Assembly (NCBI RefSeq): GCF_900104475.1
Contig: NZ_FNJR01000010.1
Location: forward strand, 160,794 to 224,793
From: Actinopolyspora xinjiangensis
GTDB lineage: Bacteria > Actinomycetota > Actinomycetes > Mycobacteriales > Pseudonocardiaceae
Reading direction: 5' to 3'
Length of the DNA: 64,000 nucleotides
Below, piece by piece: positions 56,594 to 64,000 of the stretch. The stretch's first letter is position 1. Every line of letters starts with the position of its first letter. The notes below the pieces were generated by a model. The model was not told the DNA's origin and did not search any database. It worked only from the letters and a program-made list of their open reading frames with translations. Position numbers and translations under genes: made by a program.

Positions 56594-57847
56594 TTGACCT
56601 ACCTGTCCGGCAGCGACGCTGTGACGGACCGCCACGGCGGCGGAGCCATCCTCGACACGACGGTGAACAGGGCACCGTCGGTCTCCGGTGAGGAGTCGGA
56701 ACGCATCCGCCGTTTCCTGGACCACGAGCGTCCCGCCACCCCCTGTCTGGCGGTGGATCTCGCGGTGGTGCGCGACCGCTACTCCCGGTTGCGCGCGGAG
56801 CTGCCCGAGGCGAGGATCTGCTACGCGGTCAAGGCCAATCCCGATCCCCGAGTGGTGGCCGAGCTCGTCCGGCTCGGCGCCTCCTTCGACGTCGCCAGTC
56901 CCGGCGAGATCGAGCTGTGTCTGCGGCAGGGAGCCCCGGCAGGCAGGATCTCCTACGGCAACACCATCAAAAAGCCAGGTGACATCGCCCGTGCTCACCA
57001 GTGGGGAGTTGGGCTGTTCGCCACCGACAGCACGGCCGATCTGGAGAACATAGCCGCCGCGGCCCCCGGGGCCGCGGTGTTCTGCCGCGTCGCGGTGGAC
57101 AACACCGGTTCCCGCACACCCTTCGGACGCAAGTTCGGCTGTACTCCCGCCGACGCGGTTCGACTGCTCCGGTACGCCCGTGATCTCGGGCTCGTTCCGC
57201 ACGGCGTCTCGTTTCACATCGGGTCGCAGCAGCTCGCCGCCGAGGCGTGGGAGCACGGCATCGCGGCCGCGGCCGAGGCGATGTGCGATCCCGCGGTGCC
57301 CGCCGACGGTGTCCGCATGATCAACCTGGGCGGGGGACTGCCGGCCACATACACCCAGCCGACCCCCGGACTCCACGAGTACACCGAGGTGATCGAGGAC
57401 GCGCTGCGACGTCACTTCGGTGACCGGCGCCCCGAAGTGCTGCTCGAACCCGGGCGGTACCTCGTAGGGGACGCCGGTGTGCTGCGCAGCGAAGTCGTGC
57501 TGGTCTCCGCCGACTCGGCGGGGGAGGGGCGCTGGGTGTACCTGGACGCGGGACGCTACAACGGGCTGGCCGAAACCGAGGGGGAGGCGATCACCTACCG
57601 GCTGCGCACCAGCCGGGACGGCGATCCGCTCGGCCCCGTGGTGCTGGCTGGGCCGACCTGCGACGGCGACGACGTGCTGTACCAGCGCAGTGGTTATGAA
57701 CTGCCGACCACGCTGCGTGGTGGAGACACGATCGACCTGCTCAGCGCGGGGGCTTACACCGCGAGTTACTCCTCGGTCTGCTTCAACGGGTTCGAACCGC
57801 TGAGTACCCGTTGTTTCGACAGTGCCGAGACCACCGAGCGAGCGTGA
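56594..57847 (+). CDS. PLP-dependent ornithine/diaminopimelate-type decarboxylase
   Basis: 417 residues. TTG 56594 is chosen because GGAGG lies 8 nt upstream and the longer frame is not conserved. Alanine-racemase-fold decarboxylase: PLP Lys in CYAVKANPDP (~residue 70), HIGSQQ, GGGLP, EPGRYLVGDAG, and the second-subunit Cys in GPTCDGDDVL. The pattern and position before speD and speE indicate ornithine decarboxylase, giving putrescine. A lysine/ornithine-type specificity cannot be excluded from motifs alone. Confidence 0.88.
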   Translation: MTYLSGSDAVTDRHGGGAILDTTVNRAPSVSGEESERIRRFLDHERPATPCLAVDLAVVRDRYSRLRAELPEARICYAVKANPDPRVVAELVRLGASFDVASPGEIELCLRQGAPAGRISYGNTIKKPGDIARAHQWGVGLFATDSTADLENIAAAAPGAAVFCRVAVDNTGSRTPFGRKFGCTPADAVRLLRYARDLGLVPHGVSFHIGSQQLAAEAWEHGIAAAAEAMCDPAVPADGVRMINLGGGLPATYTQPTPGLHEYTEVIEDALRRHFGDRRPEVLLEPGRYLVGDAGVLRSEVVLVSADSAGEGRWVYLDAGRYNGLAETEGEAITYRLRTSRDGDPLGPVVLAGPTCDGDDVLYQRSGYELPTTLRGGDTIDLLSAGAYTASYSSVCFNGFEPLSTRCFDSAETTERA

Positions 57848-57921
57848 CCGGCGGCCGGGACGGCCGCGGCTCGCCGAGAGGTTTCCCCGTAGGAATCTGC
57901 GAAATGTTGGGAGGTCGATAG

Positions 57922-58320
57922 ATGTCAATTGACGCCGGAACCCTGCAGCCTGTCGGTCTGTTCACCGGTCAGCACGTCCTCGCCGAGCTCGAGGGGGTGT
58001 CCGCGGAACTGCTCGACGACGAACAGTTCCTGACAGACGCGCTCAACAGTGCACTGGACCGTTCACAGGCCACGGTGTGCGACGTGATCTCGAAACGATT
58101 CGATCCGCAGGGTGTGACGGTGCTCGCGCTCCTGTCGGAATCCCATGCTTCGTTGCACTCCTATCCGGAAAACGGTTCGATCTTCATCGATGTGTTCACT
58201 TGTGGGAACAGGGCGCAGCCGGAGCGGGCGGTGAGTCTGCTCGCCGAGTCCCTGAGCCCGACGAATGTGAACTGCCGGACCATCCGGCGTGGTCATGACT
58301 ATGAAACCGGCCTCACGTGA
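57922..58320 (+). CDS. speD: S-adenosylmethionine decarboxylase proenzyme
   Basis: 132 residues, the short class 1B form. GGGAGGTCGATAG precedes ATG 57922. The proenzyme cleavage site is in LSESHASLHSYPE, where cleavage before the Ser of ESHAS forms the pyruvoyl group; FIDVFTCG and the C-terminal His-rich end are typical. It provides aminopropyl donor for spermidine synthesis. It lies 74 bp after the decarboxylase and overlaps the speE frame. Confidence 0.94.
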   Translation: MSIDAGTLQPVGLFTGQHVLAELEGVSAELLDDEQFLTDALNSALDRSQATVCDVISKRFDPQGVTVLALLSESHASLHSYPENGSIFIDVFTCGNRAQPERAVSLLAESLSPTNVNCRTIRRGHDYETGLT

Positions 58321-59239
58321 ACGACGTGTGTTCGGCCGAGTTCATCCGAAGGAGCGGGAGTTGATCGAGCTCGACGGCAAGCAGTGGGTCCAGGAGCCGC
58401 TGGGCGAGGACATGCGGCGGCTCTGGCGCATCGACGAGGTGTTGTGGGAGGGCGACACCGGCTATCAGCACGTGGTGATCGGCCGCACCGGCCAGGGAAT
58501 CGCGCTGTTCTGCGACGACGATCGGCAGAGCACCGAGTTCTCGCAGCTGGTCTACCACGAGGCGATGATGGTGCCCGGTTTCCTGCTCGCGGAACAGCTG
58601 GAACGGGTGCTGATCGTCGGCTCCAGCGAGGGCGTGGCCAGTCGGATGGCGGTCAAGGCCGGTGCCGCCCGGGTGGACCACGTGGACATCGACCGGGAGT
58701 GCGTGCGCGTGTGCGCCGAGCACCTCCCGTACGGATACACTGCCGCCGAGCTCGCGGATCTGGAAGCGGGCAACGGTCCCGTCAAGCTGCACTACACCGA
58801 CGGCTGGGGTTTCATCGACGGGGCCATCAGCTCGGGCGAGCGCTACGACCTGGTCATCGTCGATCTTCCCGACGAGCGGGCGGAGGAGACCGACAGTCAG
58901 CACAACCGCCTGTACGGGGAGGACTTCATCCGCAGGTGCCAGGCGGTGCTGGCCCCCGGCGGTGTGGTCGGCTTCCAGGCGGGTTCGCCGACGGTGTGGC
59001 GAAACACCACGCTCGTCAGGGCTTACAACCGGTTCCGTACGGTGTTCGACACCGTCACCTACTTCGGTTCGGACGAACACGAGTGGGCTTTCCTGTTCGG
59101 CCGGGTCGAGCAACTGGACGATCCGGTCAACGTCATGCTCGACGCGATGCCGAAGAGCCAGTACGAACCGGCGACGATCGACGATGCGAGCCTGATCGGT
59201 CTGACGGTCCCACCGTACTCGGTGCGCCACCAGGAGTGA
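58289..59239 (+). CDS. speE: Spermidine/polyamine synthase
   Basis: About 310 residues. Spermidine synthase elements: TGYQHVVIGRTGQGIALFCDDDRQSTEFSQLVYHEAMM (substrate binding) and LIVDLPDE (donor Asp area). The Gly-rich loop reads VLIVGSSEGVASR, where most spermidine synthases have GGGDG or GGGEG. This might alter donor binding. Starts 58289, 58295 and 58301 are all possible and overlap speD. It adds aminopropyl groups to putrescine from decarboxylated SAM. Confidence 0.88.
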   Translation: MVMTMKPASRERRVFGRVHPKERELIELDGKQWVQEPLGEDMRRLWRIDEVLWEGDTGYQHVVIGRTGQGIALFCDDDRQSTEFSQLVYHEAMMVPGFLLAEQLERVLIVGSSEGVASRMAVKAGAARVDHVDIDRECVRVCAEHLPYGYTAAELADLEAGNGPVKLHYTDGWGFIDGAISSGERYDLVIVDLPDERAEETDSQHNRLYGEDFIRRCQAVLAPGGVVGFQAGSPTVWRNTTLVRAYNRFRTVFDTVTYFGSDEHEWAFLFGRVEQLDDPVNVMLDAMPKSQYEPATIDDASLIGLTVPPYSVRHQE

Positions 59240-59259
59240 GGGGTCGCGGGCACCGGCTG

Positions 59260-59300
59260 GTGAGTGGGATTCGCGTTTTATCGGGGTGAGTCCCACTCAC
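59260..59300. terminator. Hairpin after speE
   Basis: GTGAGTGGGA (59260-59269) pairs perfectly with TCCCACTCAC (59291-59300) around 21 nt. It closes the polyamine operon and the convergent gene at 59362. Confidence 0.65.
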
Positions 59301-59361
59301 GACCGGTGCTCGTCGAACGACGCGCCGGCTCCGGCCGTGCCACGAGCGGAGGTGCCGTGGT

Positions 59362-60567
59362 TCAGCCCAGATAAGGATGTTGCCCGGTGGCGGTGTTGGC
59401 CTCCTCCCGCTTGCTGAACCACTGCTCGAACGCGAGCCCCCTGGTACGCAGTCGCTGCTCGACGGCCTCGCCGGTCACGGCCTCCTCCGAGGAATCGGCT
59501 CCCTCCGCGGCCGCCGTGCCCACCGTGAACAGCTCCTCGTAAGCGTTGTCCGGGCAGGCGTGGGCCGCGAACGCCTCGAAGAGGGGCGCGCTCTCGTCCC
59601 AGCTCATGAGCTCGGTGGCTTCCAGCACCACCCGTGCTTCGTTGACGAACAGCCGAAGCGCCAGCGCCTCCGCGACACATCGCGGTGGCTGCCAGCGAGT
59701 TCCCGTCAATCGGGTCGCCACGGCGGCCGAGCACAGCAACAGCGAGCGCGTGAACCGCGCATCGTAATTGTGCTGGTAACACGGGGGGAGCTCCTCCAGA
59801 ACCAGCAGTCCCACCGCACCGTCCGCCGTGGCGTCGTTGACCGTGAGCGCCAGCTCGTCGTAGAAGAGCTCGTCGGTGACGACGCTGACCGCGTGGATCA
59901 GCGCTCCCGCCGCCAGCTTCGCCCGCTGGCCGTTCGCTTCGTTCGCGCCGAAGGCCTCCTCGGAGAAGGCCCGTAGCCGCTCCGAGAGCTCGTACAGCCG
60001 AAGCCGCCAGCTCTCGGTCTCGGCCGTTCCGGCTCGCGAGCCGGATGTCCGTTCCTCGGGGACCGCTTCGCCTCGCCAGGGGTCCGACTCGGGGAGTTCG
60101 GCCTGCTCGAACGCCTCTTCTATCTCGGCCTGCAACCGTTCGTCGGCCTCACCGAGCCGCTCTCCGGTGTGCTGCTCGGCGGCGGCGAGACTCTCGTTGA
60201 ACTCGTCCTCGGTGATCTTGACCTCGGAGTGCGTCAGCGTCCAGTGTTCGAGCACCTGGCTGTCCAGGAGAATCTCCCGCACCACGTTGGCGGCGGCGTT
60301 CTCCGCGGCCGACAGCGCGGGAGCGTCGACCGCCAGCATCACGGTCGCGCCGTCCGGGCCGACCTCGATCCGGTAGTCCAGCACGTCGATGTCTTCCTCC
60401 TCGGGGCCCGCCACCCCCTCGACCCGGCCCAGCTGGTGATCGAGTACCGACACCACTCCTTCCTGCTGCAGCGGGTCGAGTTTCGAGATGTCCACCGGAG
60501 GCCGTAGCCCCGCAGTCACTACGTAGTCCACCGCGTCTCGTCCTCTTTCCAACTCGTTGCCGGGCAT
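59362..60567 (-). CDS. Conserved acidic protein of unknown function
   Basis: 401 residues from ATG 60567; GTG 60531 has a better ribosome site (AGAGGACGAG). N-terminal ~100 residues are mixed alpha/beta (YRIEVGPDGATVMLAVDAP), followed by an acidic coiled-coil-like segment (~residues 100-180, many Glu/Ala) and a helical C-terminal half with AKLAAGALIHAVSVVTDELFYDELALTV and RFTRSLLLCSAAVATRLTGTRWQPPRCVAEALALRLFVNEA. No family is recognised. It is convergent with speE and divergent from the ribokinase gene. Confidence 0.65.
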   Translation of the reverse strand: MPGNELERGRDAVDYVVTAGLRPPVDISKLDPLQQEGVVSVLDHQLGRVEGVAGPEEEDIDVLDYRIEVGPDGATVMLAVDAPALSAAENAAANVVREILLDSQVLEHWTLTHSEVKITEDEFNESLAAAEQHTGERLGEADERLQAEIEEAFEQAELPESDPWRGEAVPEERTSGSRAGTAETESWRLRLYELSERLRAFSEEAFGANEANGQRAKLAAGALIHAVSVVTDELFYDELALTVNDATADGAVGLLVLEELPPCYQHNYDARFTRSLLLCSAAVATRLTGTRWQPPRCVAEALALRLFVNEARVVLEATELMSWDESAPLFEAFAAHACPDNAYEELFTVGTAAAEGADSSEEAVTGEAVEQRLRTRGLAFEQWFSKREEANTATGQHPYLG

Positions 60568-60656
60568 GGTACGTCCCGGCAACCCGGCGGGTCGTGCACG
60601 ACGCGCCAGCGGCCCTGGCCGCCCCCGCCAACCGGCGGGACGGTAATTATGGCCCC

Positions 60657-61559
60657 GTGACGATGGTGACGGTATTCGGTAGTTGCAACATGGATCTGGT
60701 CGCCTACGTGGCGACACCGCCACGCCGGGGAGAGACGGTGCACGGGCGGACGTTCAGCACGGTTCCGGGAGGTAAAGGGGCGAACCAGGCAATAGCCGCC
60801 GCCAGAGCGGAGGTCGGCACCAGGTTTCTGGGCGCGGTCGGCGACGACGAGTTCGGCGGCCGGATCCGCGCGACGCTCGCCGAGGCGGGAGTCGAGACGA
60901 CGGGCCTGCGAACGGTGGAGGGGCACAGCGGCACCGCGCACATCGTGGTCGATGACGACGGCGGGAACTCGATCGTCGTCGTGGGAGGGGCCAACGACGC
61001 GATGGATCGACTCCGCTCCGGTGACGCGGAGACCATCGCCGCGTCCGACTGCCTGCTGTTGCAGTTGGAGACCCCCTTGCGGGGGGCCTCGGCCGCGGCG
61101 GAGGTGGCCGCCGCGCACGGTGTGCGCGTGGTGCTGACTCCGGCTCCGGCGGAACCGGTGCCGGACTCGCTGCTGTCGAACGTGAACCTGCTGGTGCCCA
61201 ACGAACACGAGGCCGCCGTGCTCACCGGTGAGTCCGACCCCGAACGGGCGCTGACCTCCCTGCTCGACAGCGTCCCCGAAGTCGTCGTGACTATGGGGGG
61301 CGAGGGGGTGCTCTACGGGAACCGCTCCGGAGAGCGGGTCAGGATGCCCGCGTTCCCGGTGCGACCGGTGGACACCACGGCGGCGGGGGACACCTTCGTC
61401 GGTGTGCTGGCCGCCGAGCTGGCCCGCGGGACGGACACGACCGAGGCCCTGCGCCACGGTTCGGGAGCCGCGGCGCTGTCGATACGGCGAAAAGGGGCGA
61501 GCGGGTCGATGCCTTCGCGGGAAGATATTCGCGAATTCTTGGAGGAGGCGGACAGCTGA
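60657..61559 (+). CDS. rbsK: PfkB/ribokinase-family sugar kinase
   Basis: 300 residues from GTG 60657. PfkB/ribokinase markers: FGSCNMDLVAYV, PGGKGANQAIAAAR (substrate binding), then LLQLETPL and DTTAAGDTFVGVLA with the catalytic Asp (~D247). Phosphorylates ribose or a related sugar/nucleoside. The AT-rich TAATTAT just before the start could be a leaderless -10 box. It is divergent from the acidic protein gene and convergent with lsr2 through a strong hairpin. Confidence 0.88.
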   Translation: MTMVTVFGSCNMDLVAYVATPPRRGETVHGRTFSTVPGGKGANQAIAAARAEVGTRFLGAVGDDEFGGRIRATLAEAGVETTGLRTVEGHSGTAHIVVDDDGGNSIVVVGGANDAMDRLRSGDAETIAASDCLLLQLETPLRGASAAAEVAAAHGVRVVLTPAPAEPVPDSLLSNVNLLVPNEHEAAVLTGESDPERALTSLLDSVPEVVVTMGGEGVLYGNRSGERVRMPAFPVRPVDTTAAGDTFVGVLAAELARGTDTTEALRHGSGAAALSIRRKGASGSMPSREDIREFLEEADS

Positions 61560-61617
61560 ACGAAAAACGATCACATTTGGCGTGCTTTCGTGCACGCAAT
61601 GTTTTCAGTGATTGAGC

Positions 61618-61663
61618 TACCCGACGGGCGGGAGACGAGTGACGTCATCCCGCCCGTCGGGTA
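61618..61663. terminator. Strong bidirectional terminator hairpin
   Basis: TACCCGACGGGCGGGA (61618-61633) and TCCCGCCCGTCGGGTA (61648-61663) form a perfect 16-bp stem with a 14-nt loop, between the convergent ribokinase and lsr2 genes. Confidence 0.85.
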
Positions 61664-61675
61664 TCCGTGCTCGCC

Positions 61676-62044
61676 TCACTGCGCTTTGTCGTAGGCCTCC
61701 ACGACCTCAGCGGGAATCCGACCGCGGTCGGAAACCTGCATGCCCTGTTGACGTGCCCATTCCCGAATGGCTTGATTGCGTTCACGGTCAGCGGCTTTCT
61801 GCGCCTGCGAGCCGCCGTTCGACTGACGGGTTTTCGCGGCCTTGTTCGCCTTGCCGCTGCGCTTGCGACCACCGACGCGGCGGGCGCTGGAAACATAGGG
61901 AGCCAGCGCGTCGCGGAGTTCGGCGGCGTTTTCGGACGACAGGTCGATCGTGTAGCTCACCCCGTCCAGCGCGAACTCGACGGTCGAGTCCGCTTCTGAA
62001 CCGTCGACATCGTCGACCAGCTGAACCGTTACCTTCTGCGCCAC
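61676..62044 (-). CDS. lsr2: Lsr2 nucleoid-associated silencer
   Basis: 122 residues. The N-terminal dimerisation domain is [45 protein letters not shown], followed by a basic linker ([13 protein letters not shown]) and the C-terminal DNA-binding domain with [26 protein letters not shown], the RGR at 107-109 being the minor-groove AT hook. It coats AT-rich DNA and silences acquired genes. GTG 62044 follows GAGGG. A second Lsr2-family gene lies divergently at 62431. Confidence 0.96.
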   Translation of the reverse strand: MAQKVTVQLVDDVDGSEADSTVEFALDGVSYTIDLSSENAAELRDALAPYVSSARRVGGRKRSGKANKAAKTRQSNGGSQAQKAADRERNQAIREWARQQGMQVSDRGRIPAEVVEAYDKAQ

Positions 62045-62108
62045 TGCTAACCCTCGATTCCGGATCGTTTTCGTCGGTCATCCACAGCTTACGACGAAGC
62101 GCGACAGT

Positions 62109-62137
62109 ACAATAAACTGACGCCACGCCATTGTCGC
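62109..62137 (-). promoter_or_regulatory. Candidate promoter of lsr2
   Basis: GCGACA (62137-62132) and TATTGT (62114-62109) are 17 bp apart on the minus strand. Confidence 0.45.
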
Positions 62138-62325
62138 GAACGGTCGATGGGTGATGCCGGAGTGACCTCCACGACAGCGTTCACCTTGTGATCACTTCCT
62201 CGGTCAGGACAACACGCGGGACCGTGTCGTGGGAGTGAAGGGTTCAGTGGTATTGGTTTTTAGGAACCGACTCCGTGGGCGCGGGTGGTTTACGGGCGCT
62301 CATGAGGTTGTTCTATCGTGAGGAG

Positions 62326-62384
62326 GAGACAACGGCCCGGCCGCGTGCTATAACGTAAGTGCCGGTCGGAGGTGTCTCACCGGC
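62326..62384 (+). promoter_or_regulatory. Candidate promoter and 5'-UTR hairpin of the lsr2 paralog
   Basis: GAGACA (62326-62331) and TATAAC (62349-62354) are 17 bp apart. Downstream, GCCGGT (62361-62366) pairs with ACCGGC (62379-62384) in the leader. Confidence 0.45.
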
Positions 62385-62430
62385 AAGCGTCGCGGAGCGA
62401 GACGGGGCACGTTCCCGAAAACAGGTGATC

Positions 62431-62940
62431 ATGGCCGAGCGGATTCAGGTCGAACTCGTCGACGACATCGACGGGTCCGAAGCGCAGCAGACAGTTACTT
62501 TCGCCATGGATGGCGTGAGCTATGAAATCGACCTGAGTGAGCAGAATGCGCGTAGTCTGCGCGAGCTGTTCGGGCCGTACATCAAGCAGGCACGCACGGC
62601 GCAGCAGCAGACCAAGCGGCGGCAGACGCGGAAGCAGGAGAAGGAAGAGCGCCAGGCCCGTCAGGCCAATCGTCAGCTGACCGAGGAGATCCGCGGGGCG
62701 GCCCGGCGGACCCGGCAGCGCTACCAGCAGGAGCGCCACGAGGAGGAGTCCGCTCCTACCGAGGTGGCCTCCGGCGACGAACTGGACCGGGATACCTTGC
62801 TGGAGCGGCCGCTGTCGTTCTCGCCGAGCGAGGCCAAGGGGGCGGCCGATCAGGCGGCGCGGTCCGAAGACGTCGAAGACGACGAGCAGCAGCGTTTTCC
62901 TGTCGTTTCGCTCCCGCAGTTCTCTTCAGCCAACGAGTGA
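62431..62940 (+). CDS. Lsr2-like protein lacking the AT-hook DNA-binding domain
   Basis: 169 residues from ATG 62431. Residues 1-60 closely match the Lsr2 dimerisation domain (ERIQVELVDDIDGSEAQQTVTFAMDGVSYEIDLSEQNARSLRELFGPY), more than 50% like the neighbouring lsr2. The C-terminal W-x-G-RGR-V-AY domain is absent. Instead there is a basic Gln/Arg-rich stretch (62-105), then an acidic tail ending VVSLPQFSSANE. It could dimerise with Lsr2 and modulate it, or bind DNA through its basic segment. Confidence 0.88.
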   Translation: MAERIQVELVDDIDGSEAQQTVTFAMDGVSYEIDLSEQNARSLRELFGPYIKQARTAQQQTKRRQTRKQEKEERQARQANRQLTEEIRGAARRTRQRYQQERHEEESAPTEVASGDELDRDTLLERPLSFSPSEAKGAADQAARSEDVEDDEQQRFPVVSLPQFSSANE

Positions 62941-63364
62941 TCCCGGCTCTCTCGTTCGAGGCTGTCCACCGGCGCGGTTGGCGCTGGTGCCGTGTTCTCC
63001 ACACCGGGGAATGTCCCCCCGTTCGGTGAGCTCCGTCCAATGGCGGGACCGCTCGGGGAGAGCGGATTCGGAGATTTCGCGATACCGGTCCTGACGATGG
63101 GTGTCCAGTCGCCCAGCCGAAGCCCGTGAGAACTGGTCGTGCTTCACGAGGGGCACGGCTGAACTGTCGAGGCGTTCCGCCCCGCCCGTAGTTGTTGCCG
63201 CACGCGGGCGGGGCACTCCTCCGGAGCTCGGCGTCACCGGCGGAGCGTCGCTCGATCTAAATCGCCGTACCGGCGCGACAGGACGACCGTTCCAGCCTTT
63301 CGGTGCGCGAGTCACCGTTCGGGGGATGTAGCCGGCGATCCGAACGGGCCGGAACGTGGTTCGC
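62941..63364. other. 424-bp intergenic region
   Basis: No gene or clear signal is supported here. Several frames are open but lack conserved composition and ribosome sites. Confidence 0.6.
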
Positions 63365-63592
63365 TCAGTCCTCCGCCCGGTGCCGACGTCCCTTGCTCCG
63401 TCGACCCTGTTGCTGTGGGGTGTGGGACCCGGCGCTGTGATTGCCGCTCGGAGCGTCGTCCGGCTGGTCGCTCTGCTCGTGAGCACCTTCCAGGGAGGCG
63501 GCGAACTCGGGTGGAGCACTGGTCGTCCAGTGGTCCCCTTCCGGATCGATCAGAGTGTTCCGCAATTCGGTGTAAATCGGTGTCGAATCCAC
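63365..63592 (-). CDS. Small hypothetical protein
   Basis: 75 residues from GTG 63592, which follows GGGGGT at 5 nt. The N-terminal part (STPIYTELRNTLIDPEGDHWTTSAPPEFAASLE) has plausible codon use; the C-terminal part is polar and basic (GRRSKGRRHR). No family is recognised. Confidence 0.5.
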   Translation of the reverse strand: MDSTPIYTELRNTLIDPEGDHWTTSAPPEFAASLEGAHEQSDQPDDAPSGNHSAGSHTPQQQGRRSKGRRHRAED

Positions 63593-63778
63593 TGCTACCC
63601 CCGTGGTCGTGTTCCGAGATCGAGGTTACCGCGCTCGGTCGTGACGAAACGAGGCGTGGCCAGTACTCACCCGAACGTGAATCCCTCGCATTGTTCACGG
63701 GGACGAACACTCCCGGAAGTTCCGTTGCGTCTCTTCGCCCGAAGGGGTGAAGTGTTGGCTGTCCTGCTGTTTCAGTGG

Positions 63779-63819
63779 CTGGTGGGGGGGTGGGTGTGCG
63801 GGGTGTGTGGTGGGGGTTA
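63779..63819 (+). other. G-rich tract, possible quadruplex
   Basis: Runs of G7, G3, G4 and G5 lie within ~40 nt (GGTGGGGGGGTGGG then GCGGGG then GGTGGGGG). It precedes the probable promoter of the gene that starts at the window edge. Confidence 0.45.
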
Positions 63820-63969
63820 GAGTGGTTGTCGTCAGCACGGCGGTGCCGGGCTGGCGGTCCGGCGGGGTTTCGGTTGGAAATTCGGTCGGGTTCGTTGGCT
63901 CTGATGCTTGGTTGTTCCGGGTTCTGGTGGATCCGGGCCCCCTGGTGAATGGGGGGTGTGGCCGGGTGT

Positions 63970-64000
63970 TAGGGTGGTGAGGAGCAATCTGTGGTGATTC
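63970..64000 (+). promoter_or_regulatory. -10 box and probable start of a rightward gene cut by the window end
   Basis: TAGGGT (63970-63975) is followed by GGTGAGGAGCAATCT and GTG at 63991 and 63994, which could be the first codons of the next gene. Only about three codons are visible, so no product can be named. A clpC-like gene often follows lsr2 in actinobacteria. Confidence 0.35.

Noticed and set aside
56096..57928. Long minus-strand frame opposite the ornithine-type decarboxylase
   Set aside because: Antisense to a gene with complete PLP-enzyme motifs and lacking any of its own.
62926..63519. Large minus-strand frame downstream of the lsr2 paralog
   Set aside because: Arg/Pro/Thr-rich translation with no conserved pattern; overlaps the more plausible 75-aa gene in another frame.
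63747..63980. 77-aa open frame over the G-rich tract
   Set aside because: Gly/Val/Cys-rich product from skewed G/T sequence, no family and no clear ribosome site.

Overview
The window is high-GC DNA from an actinobacterium. GTG and TTG starts are frequent, genes overlap by ATGA or GTGA, and there are Lsr2, DUF3618, XRE/DUF397 and BioYMN genes. The block from dinG to rdgB (15.3-28.3 kb) follows the Mycobacterium tuberculosis Rv1329c-Rv1341 order (dinG, pncB, clpS, DUF2017, P1 peptidase, mec, cysO, cysM, rhomboid, murI, metallo-beta-lactamase phosphodiesterase, rph, rdgB), with pncA and an Imm1 gene added. A mycelial Pseudonocardiales-type organism (Saccharopolyspora or Actinopolyspora relatives) is plausible, but the species cannot be fixed from the sequence.

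Layout. 0-2.7 kb: end of a succinate dehydrogenase/fumarate reductase flavoprotein gene, sdhB between two related inverted-repeat elements, and an SDR enzyme. 2.8-9.5 kb: HAD hydrolase, DUF305 lipoprotein, a possible leaderless 48-codon ORF overlapping ctaD, ctaD, serB, a Pr6Pr membrane protein and a Pth2-type protein. 9.5-14.5 kb: an SDR gene remnant beside a hairpin, then a biotin ECF transporter operon (bioY, acyl-CoA ligase, thiolase, ATPase, EcfT). 15.3-28.3 kb: NAD salvage and DinG, then the M. tuberculosis-like block with the Mec/CysO/CysM cysteine pathway. 28.1-31.5 kb: a lower-GC ABC transporter island between two 122-bp direct repeats of the 3' end of rdgB. 31.9-36.8 kb: TauE-like permease, Bcp, a 55-aa membrane peptide, a PoxB-like enzyme and an XRE/DUF397 pair. 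36.9-39.1 kb: two bacterial PH-domain membrane proteins. 39.2-42.6 kb: a BtuCDF cobalamin importer behind a cobalamin riboswitch with a matching promoter. 42.7 kb: a tRNA with anticodon UAG. 43-44.5 kb: small genes and a TetR regulator.

44.6-56.1 kb is a purine-catabolism locus. One leftward series encodes the three xanthine dehydrogenase subunits, an 8-oxoguanine deaminase-type amidohydrolase, a guanine deaminase, an AzgA-type purine permease, XdhC and a MocA-like nucleotidyltransferase. A divergent PucR regulator faces it. Together they would import purine bases, deaminate guanine and oxidise xanthine, with cofactor maturation encoded in the same run.

56.6-59.2 kb is a polyamine operon: ornithine/diaminopimelate-type decarboxylase, SpeD and SpeE. 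59.4-61.6 kb holds a conserved acidic protein and a ribokinase-family kinase. 61.7-63 kb carries two divergent Lsr2-family genes. One is a normal Lsr2; the other keeps the dimerisation domain but has lost the RGR DNA-binding tail. The last kilobase holds a small ORF, a G-rich tract and probably the promoter and first codons of a further rightward gene.

A recurring signal is a TANNNT -10 box 5-7 nt before a start codon with little or no Shine-Dalgarno (serB, mec, rhomboid, rph, the tauE-like gene and the ORF before ctaD). This suggests leaderless transcription is common here.
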